64,000 nt of DNA. Source: Entamoeba histolytica HM-1:IMSS. Lineage: Eukaryota > Evosea > Mastigamoebida > Endamoebidae. Below, piece by piece: positions 1 to 10,050 of the stretch. Position 1 is the stretch's first letter; the number at the start of each line of letters is the position of its first letter. Both the position numbers and the translations under genes were made by a program. The stretch lies in the NCBI RefSeq assembly GCF_000208925.1, contig NW_001914867.1, positions 62,001-126,000 of the forward strand, in the 5' to 3' direction. A model generated the notes under the pieces. It saw only the letters and a program-made list of their open reading frames with translations, had not been told where the DNA came from and made no database searches.

Positions 1-1516
1 CATAATTTGCTTCTTCACTTTTCATTGCTTCAATAAAGTTTGTGTAAATCATAGTCAGTTCTTCTTCACTCAATCCTTCTTGCATTGGTTCCACTTTATT
101 AAATTCTAATATATGAATTACAATATTACAATACCATTCAAAATCTGGAGTATATTTCTCACAAATAATATAAACAACTTTCAATATGTGACTTCTAACT
201 TTGCATTTATCAACATAACTTAATGTTTTCTTTACATGATCTAATAATGTTAATACAACACCTACAGCTTCTTCTGATTCAGTAATGTTATTAATTAGTT
301 CAATAGCTTCTTCTACAACAGAGTCATTATCGTTATTTATAAATTTCATTATTGTGTCAAGATGGTTTTTACAAAGAACTGGATTTCTATCACTAATGAC
401 TCTCATTGTTTTTAATCCACAATAAATGATTAGTCCATCTTTCTTCTCAAATAATGTCGATGCTACTAATGCTGCATTTCTTAACATAACATCAGTTGGA
501 ATACACATCATCGTTGTTTTAATTAGTTCAATTTGCAATGCCATCCCAATCCCACCAGGAATGACTTTATATATTTCCATTAAATTTGCCATTGATTGTT
601 GATAATATTTAGTACTTGGATTCATTATTCTCAATAGTCTTAATAACTTTATTTGAAGGTAAGGAGCACATACATCATTTATTTTATATCCTTTATATTG
701 TGAGGGAATTTTTTTACTATTTTCATTTGAATAACCAGCAAATAATAATAAATAACGTAATGCTACATCAATAAGACCAGGCCATATTCTTCTGTCTGGA
801 GTTGTTTTTGACATGATTTGTGTGATTATTGGAATAGCAGATTCAACTACAATCATTGACTGATCAACAAGTGCAACGGATAATGCTGATTTAATTATTG
901 ACTGAGAGTCATGATCAGATAATAAAAATATTCTATATAATGAACGAATTGATGCTGCACGAATATTTGGATCTTTTGATTTTAATAATTGATTAATATG
1001 AGGAGAGTATGCTGGCATAGTTGTTGAAGTAATAAATCTTGATAAAATACGTAATGCATATAATGGATTTGTTGATGTTGGACCAAGGAGTTTAGTTAAT
1101 GAGTTAGTTAATAACAAAGAGAATTCGGAGTCATTTGGTATGATTGCTGAAGTAGCTATAAGAGCAGTTTTTTGTAGATTAGAGTTTTGATGTTGAGTTG
1201 AATTGATAATCATAAATAGTGATTGTTCTACGTTATATCCTAATTCATAAATATTCATCATTTTTTTAATATATTCCTTCATATAAGAAGGACTAGTGTT
1301 ATTTAATCCATTTCCTTCTTCCTTTAATACTGAATTAACAAATTTTCTTTCTTCATCAGATGTACGTTTTTCTCCAATGTCATGAACAAAATTAGCATAA
1401 GTTCTATTCATGTTATGTTGTTTAAGAAAAGAGGTTGTTATTCTTTTTAAGATCCTTTTTATTGCAAATATTAAATCAATGTAACCACGTAATAATAATA
1501 GAATTGTAACACACAT
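1..1516 (-). CDS. AP-4-like adaptor complex large subunit (epsilon adaptin), 5' part only
   Basis: The reverse strand is open without a stop from 1516 to the window edge, so the C-terminal part lies outside. The product is an all-helical HEAT/ARM-type adaptin trunk. Around residues 40-95 the pattern 'FVHDIGEKRTSDEER ... YMKEYIKKMM ... ELGY' matches the start of AP-4 epsilon (SIGE-R-EEER, MKEYI, LGH/LGY). Further on, 'PYLQIKLLRLLRI' is the adaptin signature preceding the linker helices. Large adaptins form the core of heterotetrameric coats that sort cargo at the trans-Golgi or endosomes. The ATG at 1516 adds 35 hydrophobic and basic residues not typical of the family; an in-frame ATG at 1411 gives a start that fits better, so the true N-terminus is uncertain. 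The gene is divergent from the transporter at 1605 and shares its upstream region. Adaptin is well supported; the epsilon assignment is inferred. Confidence 0.72.
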   Translation of the reverse strand, partial: MCVTILLLLRGYIDLIFAIKRILKRITTSFLKQHNMNRTYANFVHDIGEKRTSDEERKFVNSVLKEEGNGLNNTSPSYMKEYIKKMMNIYELGYNVEQSLFMIINSTQHQNSNLQKTALIATSAIIPNDSEFSLLLTNSLTKLLGPTSTNPLYALRILSRFITSTTMPAYSPHINQLLKSKDPNIRAASIRSLYRIFLLSDHDSQSIIKSALSVALVDQSMIVVESAIPIITQIMSKTTPDRRIWPGLIDVALRYLLLFAGYSNENSKKIPSQYKGYKINDVCAPYLQIKLLRLLRIMNPSTKYYQQSMANLMEIYKVIPGGIGMALQIELIKTTMMCIPTDVMLRNAALVASTLFEKKDGLIIYCGLKTMRVISDRNPVLCKNHLDTIMKFINNDNDSVVEEAIELINNITESEEAVGVVLTLLDHVKKTLSYVDKCKVRSHILKVVYIICEKYTPDFEWYCNIVIHILEFNKVEPMQEGLSEEELTMIYTNFIEAMKSEEANY

Positions 1517-1604
1517 AATTTGGTAAATAAAAGATAGATAATAACATATTTCTTTTTAAGATCTTTTAGTTCTTTCTGGTTTTGTTCAATTTGATAATAA
1601 CATA

Positions 1605-2789
1605 ATGCAAGAACCACAAGAATATCATTCTCCCCACAGAAAGTTTTTACAGAAAGGGGTGTTGGTTTGTGTTGTAATTTTATTTATTATTTGTGGAACA
1701 TTATCAATTACTTTATCAAAAACGTGTTATACATTACAAGCAGAAAATTTTGAGAATGATTTGGTTTATTTTAGAAAGCCATTATTCTTTAACTCCCTAA
1801 TGTTCTTTTCTATGGCACTATGTACTTTCCCTTATTTATTGTTGAAATATGTTTTCAGTGATAAAATGTCAAAACCAAAAGAATATACAAACAAACATCT
1901 TTTGTATCTCTTCTTTCCTGCTCTTTTAGCATTCTCAGCAACATACTTACAAAATATTGGATTAGTTTATATTCATGGAAGTGTTTTTCAAATGCTTAGA
2001 GGTTCAGTAATCATTTTTATTGCATTATTACAATATTTCATTAAAAAAAGAAAATTGCTATTACATCAAATTATTGGTGTATTGATTGTTGTTGTGGCTA
2101 TAGCATTAGTTGGTTCAAGTAGTTTTATGATTCCTTCAAATAAGAATCCAGGTGCAACAACACATTCTATTCATAAATTTATAGGAATATCATGTATTCT
2201 TTTTGCACAACTTCTTAATGCCTGTTCTGGATTAGTTGAAGAATCATTGTTACATGATGCAGAGATTCCACCGTCATTGATAGTTTCTGTAGAAGGATGG
2301 TTTGGAGTATTATTTAGTGTTGTTACTATATTATTCCTTCAATTTATGCCAATTCCAGCTGATACTTTAATTAAAGAAAATACAGCTGAAACACTTCTGA
2401 TGATGGTTAGAAAGCCAACAATCTATGCTCTTGTTAATGCATATGTGTTAGTTGTTTTATTCTTTAATCTTACAGGAATGACTATTACGAGCCAAATAAA
2501 TGCATTAACAAGAAATGTTATTGATCCTTTAAGAATGATTACTATTTGGCTTACAGGTTTATTTATTCATTATGTTATTACTAATAAACTAGGAGAGGCT
2601 TTGTCTTGGGCAACACTCATTCAGGTATTTGGATTTATTGTATTAGCTATTGGTTTCTTTGTTTATGCTGGAATTATTCCATTGCCATTTTTTGGTACTA
2701 CAATAAAAACAGAAAATGAAAATATTCAACCTATACTTCAAGATGATGAAATTGATGAAAATGAAATGAATATTCATAAAGAAGATTAA
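1605..2789 (+). CDS. SLC35F6-like drug/metabolite transporter superfamily protein
   Basis: A 394-residue polytopic membrane protein with about ten hydrophobic segments, starting with one at residues 18-38 and ending with one near 340-365, followed by a short acidic cytosolic tail. The motif 'SVFQMLRGSVIIF' near residue 130 is the hallmark of the SLC35F6/CRT-like branch of the DMT superfamily, where the sequence 'ASSFQMLRGSVIIF' is typical. 'LQNIGLVYIHGS' before it and 'NALTRNVIDPLRM' in the C-terminal half also fit. Such proteins are nucleotide-sugar-type or lysosomal/endomembrane carriers; the substrate cannot be read from the sequence. The ATG at 1605 is the first in frame after the intergenic region. 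A reverse-oriented AAAGAACT box lies 28-43 nt upstream, at the spacing seen for promoter boxes of other genes here. Confidence 0.78.
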   Translation: MQEPQEYHSPHRKFLQKGVLVCVVILFIICGTLSITLSKTCYTLQAENFENDLVYFRKPLFFNSLMFFSMALCTFPYLLLKYVFSDKMSKPKEYTNKHLLYLFFPALLAFSATYLQNIGLVYIHGSVFQMLRGSVIIFIALLQYFIKKRKLLLHQIIGVLIVVVAIALVGSSSFMIPSNKNPGATTHSIHKFIGISCILFAQLLNACSGLVEESLLHDAEIPPSLIVSVEGWFGVLFSVVTILFLQFMPIPADTLIKENTAETLLMMVRKPTIYALVNAYVLVVLFFNLTGMTITSQINALTRNVIDPLRMITIWLTGLFIHYVITNKLGEALSWATLIQVFGFIVLAIGFFVYAGIIPLPFFGTTIKTENENIQPILQDDEIDENEMNIHKED

Positions 2790-3899
2790 CCTATTGTTTG
2801 TGTTCATCTTTGTTTTGTTTAATAATTTATAGACAAATAAAGATATTTAATGATTAACTTTATTTTAAAGATAAAACGCCTTTTGTAGTTAAAGAAAGAA
2901 GTGACTCTTTTTCAAATTAAATAAAACCAAGTTAAATAAAGTGAATAATGTCAACTACTTTTTTCTTTTGACGATAAACTTAAATTATTTTTAAATCATT
3001 AAACCTTTCATCCTTCTATGAAATTTGTGATTTGAATATTTAATAAATATTATCTAAGAGAATAAAAAATATAATTGTAGTATCTATGAATAACTATTCA
3101 TTTTGGAAAAGCTTAGAGAAAGAAGATAATAATATAAAAAAGTTAATTATAATATTATCTATATTAGACTATTTGGATTAAAATTTATTTACACTATATT
3201 TATTATATATCTAATTAAAAGCAATATTTTTAAGAGAAAAATAAATAATGATAATATCCAATTCCTTACTAAAATTTCTTAAAACTATTATATAACCTTT
3301 TCCCTGATTTTGTGTTAGTTAATACCTAATACCAATAAATGAAATGACAATATTTTCTGATGTTTCTTCAATGTCTTATGTTTATAAAGTTGTGTTTTGA
3401 GTTTATTAATTAGTATAAGATATTAATTAATCTTTAACAATAATTAATGATTTGCGAAATGATTTTTATTGAATAATAACTAGTAAGATAATCTGCAACT
3501 TTATAACAATTTTTTAGACATTGTTAGATATTTCTTCTTTAGTCTATTTACATTAAATAAGTATGATATAATTAACATTTTTAAATAATACATCAGGCAA
3601 CAAATGAATTATTTTCTTATTATTCAGAAGCAATGGGTTGAGAGATAATCTATCCAAAGATAATTTTAATTTGAAATTTTGAACAAAAAGTTGATTATTT
3701 CAAAAATTATTTTTCCAGAATTAACACAAAAAATCTTTCATTCCATAAGAATCTCTAAAATATCATCAGACTTTTTTAAACTATTTTGTGCATTCAGTTT
3801 TTGCTTATTAGTATCAATAAATCATAAATTGTTCATGAAATAATTCTTTCATAAATATTTGCTGGCATCTATCTAAACAAATAAGTATAATAAAGGTTT
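2790..3899. other. AT-rich intergenic DNA
   Basis: About 1.1 kb of very AT-rich sequence with stops in every frame. I see no coding remnant, RNA gene or repeat that I can support here. Confidence 0.6.
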
Positions 3900-4760
3900 A
3901 TGTCTAGTAAAGTCGTAAGACAATATTTAGAAATTCTATTTATTGGTATATGAATCAATTCTATATTAACTAACATAGTGGAATTAAATAAAGGGTTCAA
4001 AAAAGTATCGAGTGTATAAATATACATTAAAAAGTTCAATATTCATTTCATAAATCAAATATATCTTATATTTGATTTTCAGTGTTAATACTAACTTATA
4101 AAATATTCATTACAACCAACTGTACGACTAAAACCAAAGACAAAATAATGATAATTAGTAAAACCATTAATAAAATAGAAGAAGAAACAATTAAAAGTAT
4201 TTCATTTGAAGGAGAAACAAAATTATCAATAAGATTTGATCCAGATTAAATCAAAGAAGAAAAGTGAATATGGGAAGGATCATTCAGAGTTTAGTATTTT
4301 AGAGAGTTTAGAGTAAATAAAGTATTAATGAAGAAAATGAAACAAACTAATTGTAAATTAACGAATTTTAGAAGTGCAAGAAACATCCATATGAAGATAA
4401 CAAATATAATGTTGACAAAAGGACAAGTTTCTATAAATTAAAATGACTACAAAAAGAAATAATAACATGGTGTTTGGATAGTTTATAGAGATAGAAGTTA
4501 AATTAAAAAAGGAGAGGTTAAATTCAAAGAAAACTAAGAATAAACTAGAAACATAAAAGTACAAAGAAGATGAAAAGAGATGATAAAAGAAGAGGAGTTA
4601 GAAATAGAAGAAAATATAAAAAAAGGATATAAAAAGAAAGGAAAAGAATAATAATAATAGCAGAAGAATTAAAAAGATATAGAATGGAGGAAGAACCAAA
4701 AAAGATGATAAGATGTATAATATAAAAAAAGAATAAAACAATAACATAAAAACTATTTTA
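3900..4760 (+). pseudogene. Decayed gene, leucine-rich-type N-terminus plus charged coiled-coil-like tail
   Basis: From an ATG at 3900 the plus strand reads MSSKVVRQYLEIL, then a TGA, then INSILTNIVELNKGFKKV, then a TAA. The pattern of a short helix, 'N-VELNK-FKKV' and Tyr/Asn-rich residues resembles the N-terminal module of the Entamoeba leucine-rich (BspA-like) protein family. From 4148 a readable stretch (MIISKTINKIEEETIKSI...) continues with in-frame stops, and 4300-4740 is purine-rich DNA whose interrupted frames are Lys/Glu-rich. The frame is broken many times and cannot make a protein. Family assignment is by pattern only and is tentative; decay of a coding gene is the firmer claim. 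Confidence 0.4.
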
Positions 4761-4958
4761 TTTTGTTTTTAAGGTTAGTAATAAATAATTCTTATAAATA
4801 ACGAGTTTTATAACTACTAAAGAACTGCAATGAATAAAAATTATTACAATATGAATTAGGAAAAAATCCTGAAATAATAAGGATTATGGATAATAGAGTT
4901 ACTTAAAGAAAAACTCACCTGACACGAAATAACAAGAAAAGTTTTTTTGAAGATTTTA

Positions 4959-4967
4959 AAAAATTCA
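4959..4967 (+). promoter_or_regulatory. Initiator-like element AAAAATTCA
   Basis: An exact copy of the Entamoeba histolytica initiator consensus AAAAATTCA, 23 nt upstream of the ATG of the short first exon of the RhoGEF gene. This spacing matches the very short 5' leaders of Entamoeba mRNAs and supports the spliced start at 4990 over any start inside exon 2. Confidence 0.5.
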
Positions 4968-4989
4968 TAAAAAAAGGTAGTTGAAGGTA

Positions 4990-6983
4990 ATGGCAACAGA
5001 AAACAACAAATCAGAAAATAGTTTGAATATCTTTATGGGACTAAATTAAACATTAACTTTTTACTCATTTTGGTAGACTTAACTAAATTTATGATGGATT
5101 TATTCCCAGACCAAAAAGAATGTGATCAAGTATTAATGGAAGTTACTAGTGATGATGTAGCAGCAACATGTGTAGAAGATTTAAAATTTATTGATTGGAA
5201 ATGTATTGTTGGAAAATTAACAGTTAAACAAAGAAATATTATTGCAGCAAAAATAAAAGAGGTATCAACTGCACAAAGAAGACAAACAGAAGTATTAAAA
5301 ATGACAGGCAATGTTATTAAAATGAATCTATTTAAACCACCAAAATTTGCATATTCTATGGATTATAGATATTGGACTGTAGAGCAAACATCTGCATTTA
5401 TGATTAAAACAGGTGTTCCAAAGACAGCTGCATATGCAGTAAAAGATTTAGATGGTATTAAATTAGTAAATTTTGATGAAAAGAAATTAGGATGGTTTGA
5501 AGGATTTAAAATTAAAGGAGAAATATTAGAAAAAATTCATACAGCTGGAACAATTGCACAAAAAGAATTTGCTGCAACAGTTATTACTCGTGCAGCAAGA
5601 CAATTTGAATTTAGAAAAATGAATAAATTATATGCATATAGAACTAATGTTGCACAAGAGTTATTATCTACTGAAGAAAGTTATGTTCAACAATTAAATT
5701 TAATAGTTAAATTATTTGCTGAACCAGTTATGACAAAACAATTAATTACAATGGACCAATACAAAAAAATATTTAGTGACATTCAAATGATTCTTTCTGT
5801 TAATGAACAATTTCTTCAATCCTTCCAAAAAGTTATTTCTCAATGGAATAGTGAATCTAAAATTGGTGGACTTTTTATTAAATTAGCTCCATTCTTAAAA
5901 ATATATGGAGAATATTGTAAAAATTACCCAGAAGCTTTAAAAGTATTAAAAGAACTTGGAAGTGGTCATGAATTTTTCAAATTTTATTATTCACAAATAA
6001 GAAATAATGCACCTGATGAATATAAAAATTTTGAATTAACATCATTCTTGATTACACCAATTCAAAGAATTCCAAGATATAAATTATTGTTAAATGATCT
6101 TCTTAAACATACACCACAAAATCATCCAGATTTTAAAGATTTATCAAATGGATTTAATATCGTTTCTCAAGTAGCAATAAGTGTAAATGAATTTTCAAGA
6201 CAACATGAATATATTGATAAAGTTAATGAATTAAGTGAAAGAATAACTGACTTACCGTCTGATGTTAATTTACAACAACCAGGTAGAATCTATCAAAAAG
6301 ATGGTATTGTATTAGCATTATTTAAAAAGAAATTTGTTCCATGTCATTGTTTATTATTTTCTGATGTGTGTATATTTGCTCAATATAAAGAAGCTATGTT
6401 ATCTAAAACATTAAGTAAAAAATTTACTTACAAAACTCATTTTAATGTAATTGATATGAAGATTGAAGAAGTTAAAGAAGAAGAAATGCCAAAAACAAAA
6501 GAACTTACACCAGAAACTACTTTAAAAATTACTTCAGGTAAGAGTCATATTTTTGTTGGTTTAAAGAGTAAAGCAGATAAAGATGAATGGTTTAAAGTAT
6601 TTGAATCAGCTTACGAAAAAGCAGTAGAAAGAAAGAAAGTCTTTGAAGACAAAGCAATTGAAGCATCTAAACAAAAAGCTGAAGTTGCTAAAAACATGTT
6701 AGATATTAAATATCAATCATTAAGAACAACCCAAACAAGAAAATGGTCAGAAAGAGGTAAAAGTGTAGCTCAAATGAGTTGTGTAGAAAAATGGAGATTA
6801 GCTCAAGAAGCAAAACAAAGTATGGCAGAAGCAGCTGTTCATTCTAGAGTAAACAGTTCAATTGATATGACTGTATCAACTCCAGTTTGTTCAAAACAAC
6901 ATTTATCGTCTGAAAGTAATATATCAGAAAATCTTGTTCAATCAGTTTCAATTCCTTCATCTCCAAAACCAGATAGTAAATGA
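4990..6983 (+). CDS. Rho guanine-nucleotide exchange factor with SAM, IQ-like, DH and PH domains (2 exons)
   Basis: Exons 4990-5020 and 5077-6983 join to 645 residues. Exon 1 encodes ten residues and one base; the junction codon becomes Asn and the frame continues into LTKFMMDLF. Without splicing, the first ATG would be at 5091. An N-terminal helical segment (about 16-75) precedes a SAM-like domain (about 97-168, with 'YWTVEQTSAFM' and 'FKIKGEILEKI'). An IQ-like helix (VITRAARQFEFRKMNKL) follows, then a Dbl-homology domain (about 200-395) with 'LLSTEESYVQQL' as conserved region 1 and 'TPIQRIPRYKLLL' as the diagnostic CR3 motif. A PH domain (about 405-540) and a charged C-terminus complete it. 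The protein should load GTP onto a Rho/Rac GTPase and act on the actin cytoskeleton. The DH-PH call is firm; the GTPase partner is unknown. Confidence 0.85.
5021..5076 (+). other. Intron 1 of RhoGEF gene (56 nt)
   Basis: Donor GTTTGA, pyrimidine-rich run TTAACTTTTTACTCATTTTGG, acceptor TAG. Removal keeps the frame between MATENNKSEN and LTKFMMDLF. Length and ends match the other introns in the window. Confidence 0.65.
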
Positions 6984-7032
6984 AAACAAAATATTAAAAA
7001 GAAATTTCAAAAAAATGGATTTAAATTAAAGA

Positions 7033-8079
7033 CTAATCTTTCTTTTTGATATTTAAGGTTGTTTCATTTTCCAATTGTTCGATCAAATCATCATCATGAG
7101 TATGTGGTAAGTCAACTGGAATAACAATAATTTTCTTTGAAAGAGTGTCTCTTAAAATCGTTTGAATCTTCTCTTTAGTTGCTCCATTTGCAGCAGCACA
7201 ACCAACACATTTACCACTATATTGAATATATACGATAATTTCACCATTTACTCCATCCTTAACTTCATATACTTCTACACTTCCACCATCTTTTTTAACA
7301 ATAGGATCTATGTATTGTTCAAATACTTGATTCAACTTACTAATCTTTTTAACCATTGTTAATTTCTCAAAGTCATTTGAATTGCAATTAACTTTCATCT
7401 TCTCAATTTCCATTTCAGCCCTAGTCTGTCTTAAGATATCCTCAAGATAATATTTCTTCTCTTCATGTCCTCCAGGTCTAACACATGAACCACAAAATGC
7501 TCCTGCTTTTGTATAATGTGTTATATCTTCTACTGTTTTCAAATCATTAAGTCTAATAGTGTCTTTAATTAATCTTAAACTAACACGTGCACAACTACAA
7601 ACAATTTCTTCATCATCTAAATCCTCGACGTTAACTCCTTTATAAAGAGAAGCGGCTTTCTTAACAACATCATAAGACATAACAGAACAATGCATCTTTT
7701 GTGGAGGAACAGCTGGTACGTCAGGAGAATCTCTCATAGCACGTTCAACATCCAAATTAGTGATTTTCAAACACTCATCAACAGTTTTACCAATACAAAG
7801 TTCTGCTGTAACATCAGAAGAGGCAATAGCAGTACCACATCCAAATGACTTAAATGTTGCTTTCTCTACGATATTAGTTTTTGGATTAACTCCCCAATAC
7901 ATTCTAACAGCATCACCACATGCTTCAGCTCCCCAATCAGCAACAATAACTTTCCATCCATGTTCTTTACCTTCTTCTTCAGTAATTTCACCACGATGTT
8001 GTGGATTATCCATATGGTCTTTAACTTTCTTACTGTAATGTTCCCAAAGAGCTCCACCAATTAATTTATTCTTTGACAT
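7033..8079 (-). CDS. NifU: NifU-type Fe-S cluster scaffold protein
   Basis: A 348-residue three-domain NifU. The N-terminal IscU-like scaffold carries the three cluster cysteines Cys54 (EACGD), Cys81 (SFGCGTAI) and Cys131 (HCSV). The middle BFD-like [2Fe-2S] domain has the CxC pair in 'IVCSCARV' and the CxxC pair in 'FCGSC'. The C-terminal Nfu domain has CxxC in 'GKCVGCAAANGATKE'. It assembles Fe-S clusters with the cysteine desulfurase NifS. Entamoeba is known to have replaced the mitochondrial ISC pathway with this minimal NIF system, acquired from epsilon-proteobacteria. The ATG at 8079 begins MSKNKLIGG; no mitochondrial presequence is evident, consistent with cytosolic or mitosomal action without a classical leader. 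A TATA-like AGATTTAAAC lies about 30-45 nt upstream. All expected cysteines are present, so it should be functional. Confidence 0.96.
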   Translation of the reverse strand: MSKNKLIGGALWEHYSKKVKDHMDNPQHRGEITEEEGKEHGWKVIVADWGAEACGDAVRMYWGVNPKTNIVEKATFKSFGCGTAIASSDVTAELCIGKTVDECLKITNLDVERAMRDSPDVPAVPPQKMHCSVMSYDVVKKAASLYKGVNVEDLDDEEIVCSCARVSLRLIKDTIRLNDLKTVEDITHYTKAGAFCGSCVRPGGHEEKKYYLEDILRQTRAEMEIEKMKVNCNSNDFEKLTMVKKISKLNQVFEQYIDPIVKKDGGSVEVYEVKDGVNGEIIVYIQYSGKCVGCAAANGATKEKIQTILRDTLSKKIIVIPVDLPHTHDDDLIEQLENETTLNIKKKD

Positions 8080-8427
8080 ATTCTAATGATTGTTTTTTCT
8101 TAGTATGCTAGGTTTAAATCTTAGTTTTCGTGGCGATACGTTGGTATTTTCCTTTATTTTGTTTTTGAAAGGTCCAATTTAAGGGTACTTTCCATTATAT
8201 TTATTTGTTTTTTTATTATAATTCATCAGAATATGTCCACTTCTTTAAAAGAATTATTCTGACTTTCTTCTCAAGTAGAGCAAGAGGGGCTGTTTATGGT
8301 ATTTGGCATCAATACCTAGGACTTCATAAAGTGATGATAAAAAGAATATCCAGGGTTTATTATTATGAAAAAACAAATGATAAATTTTTTGTTTCTTTGT
8401 TTTCAATTAGATATCATTAAAGTGAGA
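8080..8427. other. Intergenic spacer upstream of NifU
   Basis: About 350 nt between two reverse-strand genes. It holds the NifU promoter side (TATA-like AGATTTAAAC near 8110-8120) and otherwise nothing I can support. The small plus-strand ORF here shows no protein-like features. Confidence 0.5.
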
Positions 8428-9039
8428 CTAAAAGAAGACAGTGAATATTATAGCAGCTAATGACATAATAATAAGAGTAGAAGAATCTTTAAGTTCAGAG
8501 TCTTCAGAGGAAGTTTGTAGTTTAGGATATTCAAAAACACCAGCGGGTAATGGTTCATTAGTAAACATAATATCATTAAACATGATATTCGTATCACGAA
8601 GATCATTCTTGTTAATTCTAATTGTGTTAATGTCTTTCGAATAAAGTGATGATATGTTTACAACAACTCTATTCCATTTTTGTGGTTCTAAAACGTCAGG
8701 TTTAAAACTAAAACTAGTAAGGTATCCTTCTGTTCCAAGTTCTACTCCAATTCTTAAAGTGCAGTATTGATCTTCCCAATTAATTGCAAATGTTAAAAAA
8801 TTATAATCTTTTATTGGTGTGTTTGAATATAAATTTAAAAATTTATCTCTTGCCATTTGGGTATAGAGAATATATTGTCCATTATATTGACTTGTTTGAG
8901 AAGCGTAACAACTAGAACCTTTTTCATACCAGTTATTTCTAAATGCTCCATTACTAAATATTGTGTAATTAGCAGTTGATAAACAAACAAAAAAACAAAG
9001 GACTATTGGTAAATGATTCATCAATGAAATGAAACACAT
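8428..9039 (-). CDS. Small secreted protein, probably GPI-anchored
   Basis: A 203-residue protein of unknown family. A hydrophobic signal peptide covers about residues 8-23 (HLPIVLCFFVCLSTA); Met7 is an equally good start to Met1 at 9039. The mature part (about 24-175) is rich in aromatic and beta-strand patterns, with only two cysteines, and ends in a beta-sandwich-like stretch ('WNRVVVNISS', 'NIMFNDIMFTNE') reminiscent of carbohydrate-binding or jelly-roll modules. The C-terminus is a Ser/Asp-rich spacer followed by a hydrophobic run that reaches the last residue with no charged tail. This is the form of a GPI-attachment signal rather than a stop-transfer segment. I infer a surface protein; the ligand is unknown. 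Confidence 0.7.
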   Translation of the reverse strand: MCFISLMNHLPIVLCFFVCLSTANYTIFSNGAFRNNWYEKGSSCYASQTSQYNGQYILYTQMARDKFLNLYSNTPIKDYNFLTFAINWEDQYCTLRIGVELGTEGYLTSFSFKPDVLEPQKWNRVVVNISSLYSKDINTIRINKNDLRDTNIMFNDIMFTNEPLPAGVFEYPKLQTSSEDSELKDSSTLIIMSLAAIIFTVFF

Positions 9040-10049
9040 GCCTTAGCTTCATCTTTTTATTGAAACTTCTTTCGTTTTGGAGTGATTCTCTTTTTCATTG
9101 GTATTAATAATTACTTATGTATAGTCAAGTACATAAAGAGCATATCAACAAAAAATTTAATTTTATCAAACAATTTTCTAAATTCAAAAAACTCTCTAAA
9201 ATCAGACATTCACTAATCTTAGAAGAATAGAACGTAGCATATTTGTTATGTTGAATAACTTAATTAGCAATTTGTTTGTACTTACTTTTGTAAAGTGAGT
9301 AAAAAAATGATAAACTTTCATAATTTTAATATATTTTGATAAATTAGTAAATTGTTGGAAGTTATTTAAGTGAAGAAGTTCTAAATACAAATTACAGAGT
9401 CTTGAATAGAATTCATTGTCAATAATTCAAATAAAGTAACAACAAAAGGGTTTACAACAATAAAAGTGAAAAGTTAAAGAATATAAGAATTAATGGTGAA
9501 AAAACAAAATACTCAATTTGTGATTATTATAAAAAAGACATTTAACTACATTACAACAGAAAAATATAATGTAGAGCTTATGATGCAAAACAAATTAAAA
9601 TGATAAAAATGTTTATGTAAAAATTGAAGAATGAAGTTTAAATATAATAAAAGACATAAATTATAATCTGTTAAGAATTTGTTAATAAAAAAAAGAGCGT
9701 AATACTTAATTGATATTTTTATTAATGTTGAGTCTAATTGAATAACGCACATAATGGAGTTATCCCGAATTCTACACAAAAGTAGTTATGCATTTATTTC
9801 AAGAAAACTTGATTTGTTTATTCTAATGTTTTTATCCTAGTAAAATAATTAGTAACAAAATGATAAAGACAACAACTCTTAAAAAGAAAAGAAATTATCT
9901 TATTATCAAATAAAATGAAGAGATGACTAAATGCTCAGTTTATTTTTTTATATTATATTTTAAGATCTACCTAAAAACTTCAAAGTAATTAACTAAAATG
10001 ATAAAAAAAGGAAAAAATCTAAAAAAAAATCTTACTTGTAAAGCAAGTA
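9040..10049. other. AT-rich intergenic DNA with a possible decayed fragment
   Basis: Mostly featureless AT-rich DNA. On the reverse strand near 9202-9420 a 62-codon open stretch ('LELLHLNNFQQFTNLSKYIK') has the look of the leucine-rich Entamoeba N-terminal module but is short and lacks neighbours in frame. I treat it as a possible remnant only. Confidence 0.35.
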
Positions 10050-10050
10050 A
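10032..10050. repeat. Perfect 7-bp inverted repeat abutting the P4-ATPase start codon
   Basis: TTACTTG, five-base loop TAAAG, CAAGTAA. The right arm ends on the A of the ATG at 10050, so the transcript leader could fold into a small hairpin at the start codon. Confidence 0.5.

Noticed and set aside
4358..4564. Reverse-strand ORF of 68 codons
   Set aside because: It is the complement of the purine-rich decayed region; its Phe/Ser/Leu-rich product reflects base composition only.
5070..5090. TTG start for the RhoGEF
   Set aside because: A nuclear gene would not start at TTG; the spliced ATG at 4990 with an upstream initiator element is better.
8205..8420. 71-codon plus-strand ORF between NifU and the GPI-type protein
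   Set aside because: No start context, no protein-like features, lies in promoter DNA of NifU.
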